A DNA stretch of 64,000 nt from Phorcus lineatus (Eukaryota > Mollusca > Gastropoda > Trochida > Trochidae). Below the pieces are notes generated by a model. That model saw only the letters and a program-made list of their open reading frames with translations. It did not search any database and was not told the origin of the DNA. This document shows positions 60,381 through 64,000 of the stretch, one piece after another (the stretch's first letter is position 1; every line of letters starts with the position of its first letter). A program made the translations under genes and the position numbers. The stretch spans positions 3,422,501 through 3,486,500 of the forward strand of contig OV121087.1 of the NCBI GenBank assembly GCA_921293015.1. The letters are read 5' to 3'.

Positions 60381-61510
60381 TGTGTGTTGACAAAGAAGGT
60401 AAGAGAATAGAGTTTTACATTAGTCTAGCTATGTTTGTCCTTACAGAGTTTAAAAGTCAACTGCTAACAGGAATGATTCATAATTAATTTGAAGATAATT
60501 AAGAACAAGCTCCAAGTATCATCATCATACTAATAATTCTACAGTGGCAACATCAAGCTCAGGACACTGCTCAAAGGTGTCTTGTGCCTTGTTGTGATCA
60601 TTGTATGTAACTCTGCTAGGCACATTGATCACAATCTCAACTCCCTGGGGGCGTGATGCACACCCAGTTAGTTAGACATTAAGCATTAGATCTCTGAGCA
60701 GTTCTGGGGATTCAAATTTTTGTGTGGGATTATAAATGTGATGTCACATTGTCAATTTCAGTTAAAGCTGGCTTATATTGTTACAGTATGTTACATAGCT
60801 GTCCTTAAAGTCGATACAAAACTGTTTAAGGTGAACATGCTGAATGACGGTTAAAAGAAGGAATAAACTTTCAACAACAGTTAACTTTACTTTTGAAATC
60901 CTTTTACAAGAGACATTGAGGTAAGTGATAAGTCACAGCACATGCATATGAATTTTGAGATTCACCATCCTAATCCTTATGTTTCTCTTCAGTTCATTAT
61001 TTTACTTTAAAAAACCTAATTGGTAATATAAACAATAACCACTTCCTAACAGGGAATGACAGATCATCTTTCTCTTGTCATTTTCATTGTTTAATTTGCT
61101 CGTGAAGGTTAGAGAATTACATCATGAATATAAATTGGGAAAAATAATCTGTCCCCACTACTCTTTATTAAATGTCTCAGACTTTCAGATATTTATTCAT
61201 GTGAAATTTTTACTGACACGTCCCCCAGAAGCACCAGGGGCGTCTATGTTTTAAGTTCTAATTACAGAGAGATTCTCTAAGTGTATAGTAACATATGGTA
61301 CTTGCTGTTAACCTGACCAGGCAGGAGAGCTCCCATTAGTAGGAGTAAGCTCAAGATTCCCTTTAAGTGACACTTTATCCTCTTTCTATTCACTTTTGTA
61401 TTCCTGGATTATCATGAAAATGTTTAGTTTAATTTGATTTGTAAGTAAGTATTAATATCATTGGGGCAGATTTTCTTGAAGACATTTTGTGCTTGTGATT
61501 CTGCATTCGA
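60381..61510. other. Intron 7, middle part
   Basis: AT-rich with no coding similarity or array seen. It lies between the two copies of the 150-bp duplicate. Confidence 0.5.
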
Positions 61511-61665
61511 TGTCGCAGTTGCTGACAGCTAGTGGGAGCTAACAACCATTAAATACTTTCCTCTTACACGAGTGTCATTATATACAGCTTGATGAATCTT
61601 TTATGAAGATCTAAATTGGAGACAAACTTCATTCAATTTTAATTGATTGAATTCTTATCTTTTTT
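61511..61665. repeat. Dispersed duplicate pair, copy 2
   Basis: Second copy of the segment at 60222-60380, sharing TTACACGAGTGTCATTATA and TTTTATGAAGATCTAAATTG. Confidence 0.8.
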
Positions 61666-61781
61666 TTGGTCCAGATTTTCTTGAAGAAATTTTGCGTAGG
61701 ATTTTGTAAGATTATTCATAGAGATCCTTGTTGTTTTTGAAATTTCAGGTTTTGTATAATGATCTTGAATAATCAAGCATC

Positions 61782-62440
61782 CATGCAGATCTTTGGTTCT
61801 TATGTTATTATGAGGTGTTTAAATACAGATCTTTGGTTCTGATGTTATTCTGATGTGTTTAAATGCAGATCTTTGGTTGTAATGTTATTGCGAGGAGTTT
61901 AAATGCAGATCTTTGGTTGTAATGTTATTGCGAGGTGTTTCATTGCAGATATTTTGTTCTTATGTTATTGCAAGGTGTTTAAATGCTGATTTCTGGTTCT
62001 AATGTTATTGTGAGGTGTTTAGATGCAGTTTTTTAATACTGATGATATTGCGAGGAATTTAAATGTAGATCTTTTATTCCAATGTTATTACGAGGTGATT
62101 AAATACAGATCTTTGTTTCTCATGTAATTGTGAGGTGTTTAAAAGCAGATCTCTTGTTCTAATGTTATTGCAACATGTTTAATTGCAGATCTTTGGTTGT
62201 AATGTCATTGCGAGGTGTTTACCGGGTAAATGCAGATCTTTTGTTCTAATGTTATTGTGAAGTGTTTAAATGCAGTTCTTTGTTTCTAATGTTATTGCGA
62301 GGCGTTTGAATACAGATCTTTGATTCTAATGTTATTACGAGGCATTTAAATGCAGATCTTTGGTTCTTATGATTTGAAAGGCATCCATGCAGATCTTTAG
62401 TTCAGTTGGTCTTTACAGGCATCCAAGCAGATTTTTGGTT
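61782..62440. repeat. 40-bp minisatellite, about 16 copies (intron 7)
   Basis: The unit is GCAGATCTTTGGTTCTAATG followed by TTATTGCGAGGTGTTTAAAT. Copies differ by a few substitutions. One has a 7-bp insertion (ACCGGGT, about 62221), and the right-hand copies lose the second half of the unit. Confidence 0.92.
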
Positions 62441-62859
62441 CAAAGTTCCTGCAATGTATATAAACCTCAATGGAGAAAGCACTCTGAAACTGAATTTATG
62501 AAGACAAAATATCCTTAGCTCATCTCCTTTTTCACACAAGTTGAAATATTTCTGTTCAAGTTATGTTACCCAAATATCGCAGACACATTGCCGAAGGTCT
62601 CAAATGACATTTAAGTTGTTTAAAGGTTATGATATTTATGACAAGCTTGTGTTATGGAAAAGAAATTAGACAACCAAATAGAATTATGTAAAAACATTTT
62701 TCAAATATCAATAACATGTAAAAGACATATTAATTTTTTCATATTGAAACTTTGTAATTGTTTCTGCTACAATTTTATCTCTCTGTCAGAGCAGGTAAAT
62801 GTTTAGGTGCACAATGATTTAATAGGTTGAATTTACACCATAAACTGTAGTTCCAACTC

Positions 62860-62955
62860 TGTAGTTGCAATGCTTCACACCTCCATTATGTCAACAGGTT
62901 CCACTGCAATGCACAACTACAATGTTTTTGCATGCTTTCCTCAGGCATTTATTTA
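62860..62955 (+). mobile_element. Degenerate SINE body fragment (intron 7)
   Basis: CAGGTTCCACTGCAATGCAC, then AACTACAATG and GCATGCTTTCCTC, follow the body of the SINE at 46893 (GGTTTCACCGTAATGCATAG, CCACAATGGTG, GCTTTCTCCC) at low identity. Both ends are eroded. Confidence 0.5.
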
Positions 62956-64000
62956 TAACCTACAATACATGTGATACTGTTGAAAGAATCCTTAGTTTCT
63001 GATCATCTCAAATTAAAAAAATCAGGAAGAAATATGTCTTTGCTCCCACTCATTTCACAAATAAAGAATTTCTTGCAAGCCATTAGAGGTGGAGAAAATA
63101 GGATGCTGATTAATATTCTTTGAGAATATAGATGAATTTAGTTAAAAAAATGAATATTTTTTTCTTTCAACAAGTATTTCTTGTAGACCTCTTTCCCATC
63201 AGTGCTGTACATGTGAAAGAAATCTGGAAAATGTGAAGAAATTCTAACATAAGTAGACACACGGGATGATTTACATATCACATTAGTACCACCTTTAAAA
63301 CATTTTCTTTTAAAACATTCATTTATATGTTATTTTTTGTTTGATTGATAAACAAGCAAATGTGGACAAAATTCATTATTGGATTTGTATTTGAATTCAA
63401 ACTTCAATTATCCCAACAATAAAAAACTCTATAACTATAATCTCTATAGTTTTATTATTAATTTCATAGAATTATTATCAATTAAGTGTTACCGGCGGTA
63501 GATCCATCTGGTGACCCTTATCCTACTCAATGTGAAAACTGTAGCTGGACTTTAATGTCAATGATTTTCAGCACATTACAGCAAAAATATAAAGAGGATA
63601 GTTATCTCATTAATTAACAGTATATAACAGTATATTTTCTCAGTTCTAATCAATCAGATAATAAATATACGACCTGAAAATAGAAACCGACAAGTGAAAT
63701 GCAATATCTTAATTAACCTCATTTTTATTGATAGAAACTGTTGAATGTTTGACTTGGTATGTCACAAAGTAAATGTATGTATACAGCTATCAAAATACTT
63801 AAACACATCCATTGCATATTTTCCTAAAAGAGTTTTTTTTAGAAAGATGATCACATGGTGTTATTTCTTGAAACTGGGTTAATTTTTGCTTTTGAATGTT
63901 TATGAAATCTTTATAGAGCAGCATGTCTTTATTTATCTTTGTCTTTGTTTATGCTTTGACCAAGTGATCATTTTAGACTTTTGTATGAAATTTAAGAAAT
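62956..64000. other. Intron 7 continues to the window edge
   Basis: AT-rich, no recognisable exon. The remaining PAS-B and C-terminal exons are presumably beyond the right edge. Confidence 0.5.

Overview
This window looks like a non-coding-rich piece of an invertebrate animal nuclear genome. It is AT-rich, has long introns with GT/AG splice sites, non-LTR retrotransposons, a tRNA-derived SINE, many small terminal-inverted-repeat elements and abundant micro- and minisatellites. A marine lophotrochozoan such as a mollusc fits the repeat style, but that is an impression; nothing in the sequence fixes the taxon. No bacterial-type operons, RNA genes or CRISPR arrays were seen.

One host gene can be supported. 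It is on the plus strand, from an ATG at 41362 to beyond the right edge, with seven coding exons recognised (41362-41414, 45188-45345, 46442-46524, 48245-48334, 50889-50976, 56886-57032, 59230-59374). All splice phases join cleanly. The 254 complete codons encode a bHLH domain, a PAS-A domain and the start of PAS-B. The best family fit is a Methoprene-tolerant/germ-cells-expressed (juvenile-hormone-receptor type) bHLH-PAS factor, with CLOCK-like as the alternative. The rest of PAS-B and the C-terminus lie outside the window.

The left 40 kb is a repeat landscape. 1-730 is a 77-bp tandem array. 7.1-8.8 kb holds a MULE-type transposase fragment between short inverted repeats. 12.0-12.65 kb is a decayed LINE reverse transcriptase. 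13.3-17.95 kb is a nearly full-length LINE (ORF1; ORF2 with endonuclease, reverse transcriptase and a Cys/His tail) broken by three frame changes. 21.0-23.3 kb is a 27-bp minisatellite of about 55 uniform copies inside degenerate flanks. 24.9-25.4 kb is a large foldback element. 26-39 kb holds several TTAA-flanked MITE copies, an L2/CR1-type LINE tail, a near-perfect 63-bp-arm palindrome and short tandem arrays.

The bHLH-PAS introns are also loaded with repeats: a minus-strand LINE 3' end just inside intron 1, TTAA-MITEs in introns 2 and 5, SINE copies in introns 2, 3, 5 and 7, an 18-bp minisatellite that begins right after the exon 6 donor, CAT and CATC microsatellites, and a 40-bp minisatellite in intron 7. 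The most useful new observations are the seven-member TTAA-MITE family, the miniature SINE copy with intact target-site duplications, the 115-bp hairpin with 9-bp duplications, the two long palindromes and the bHLH-PAS gene model itself.
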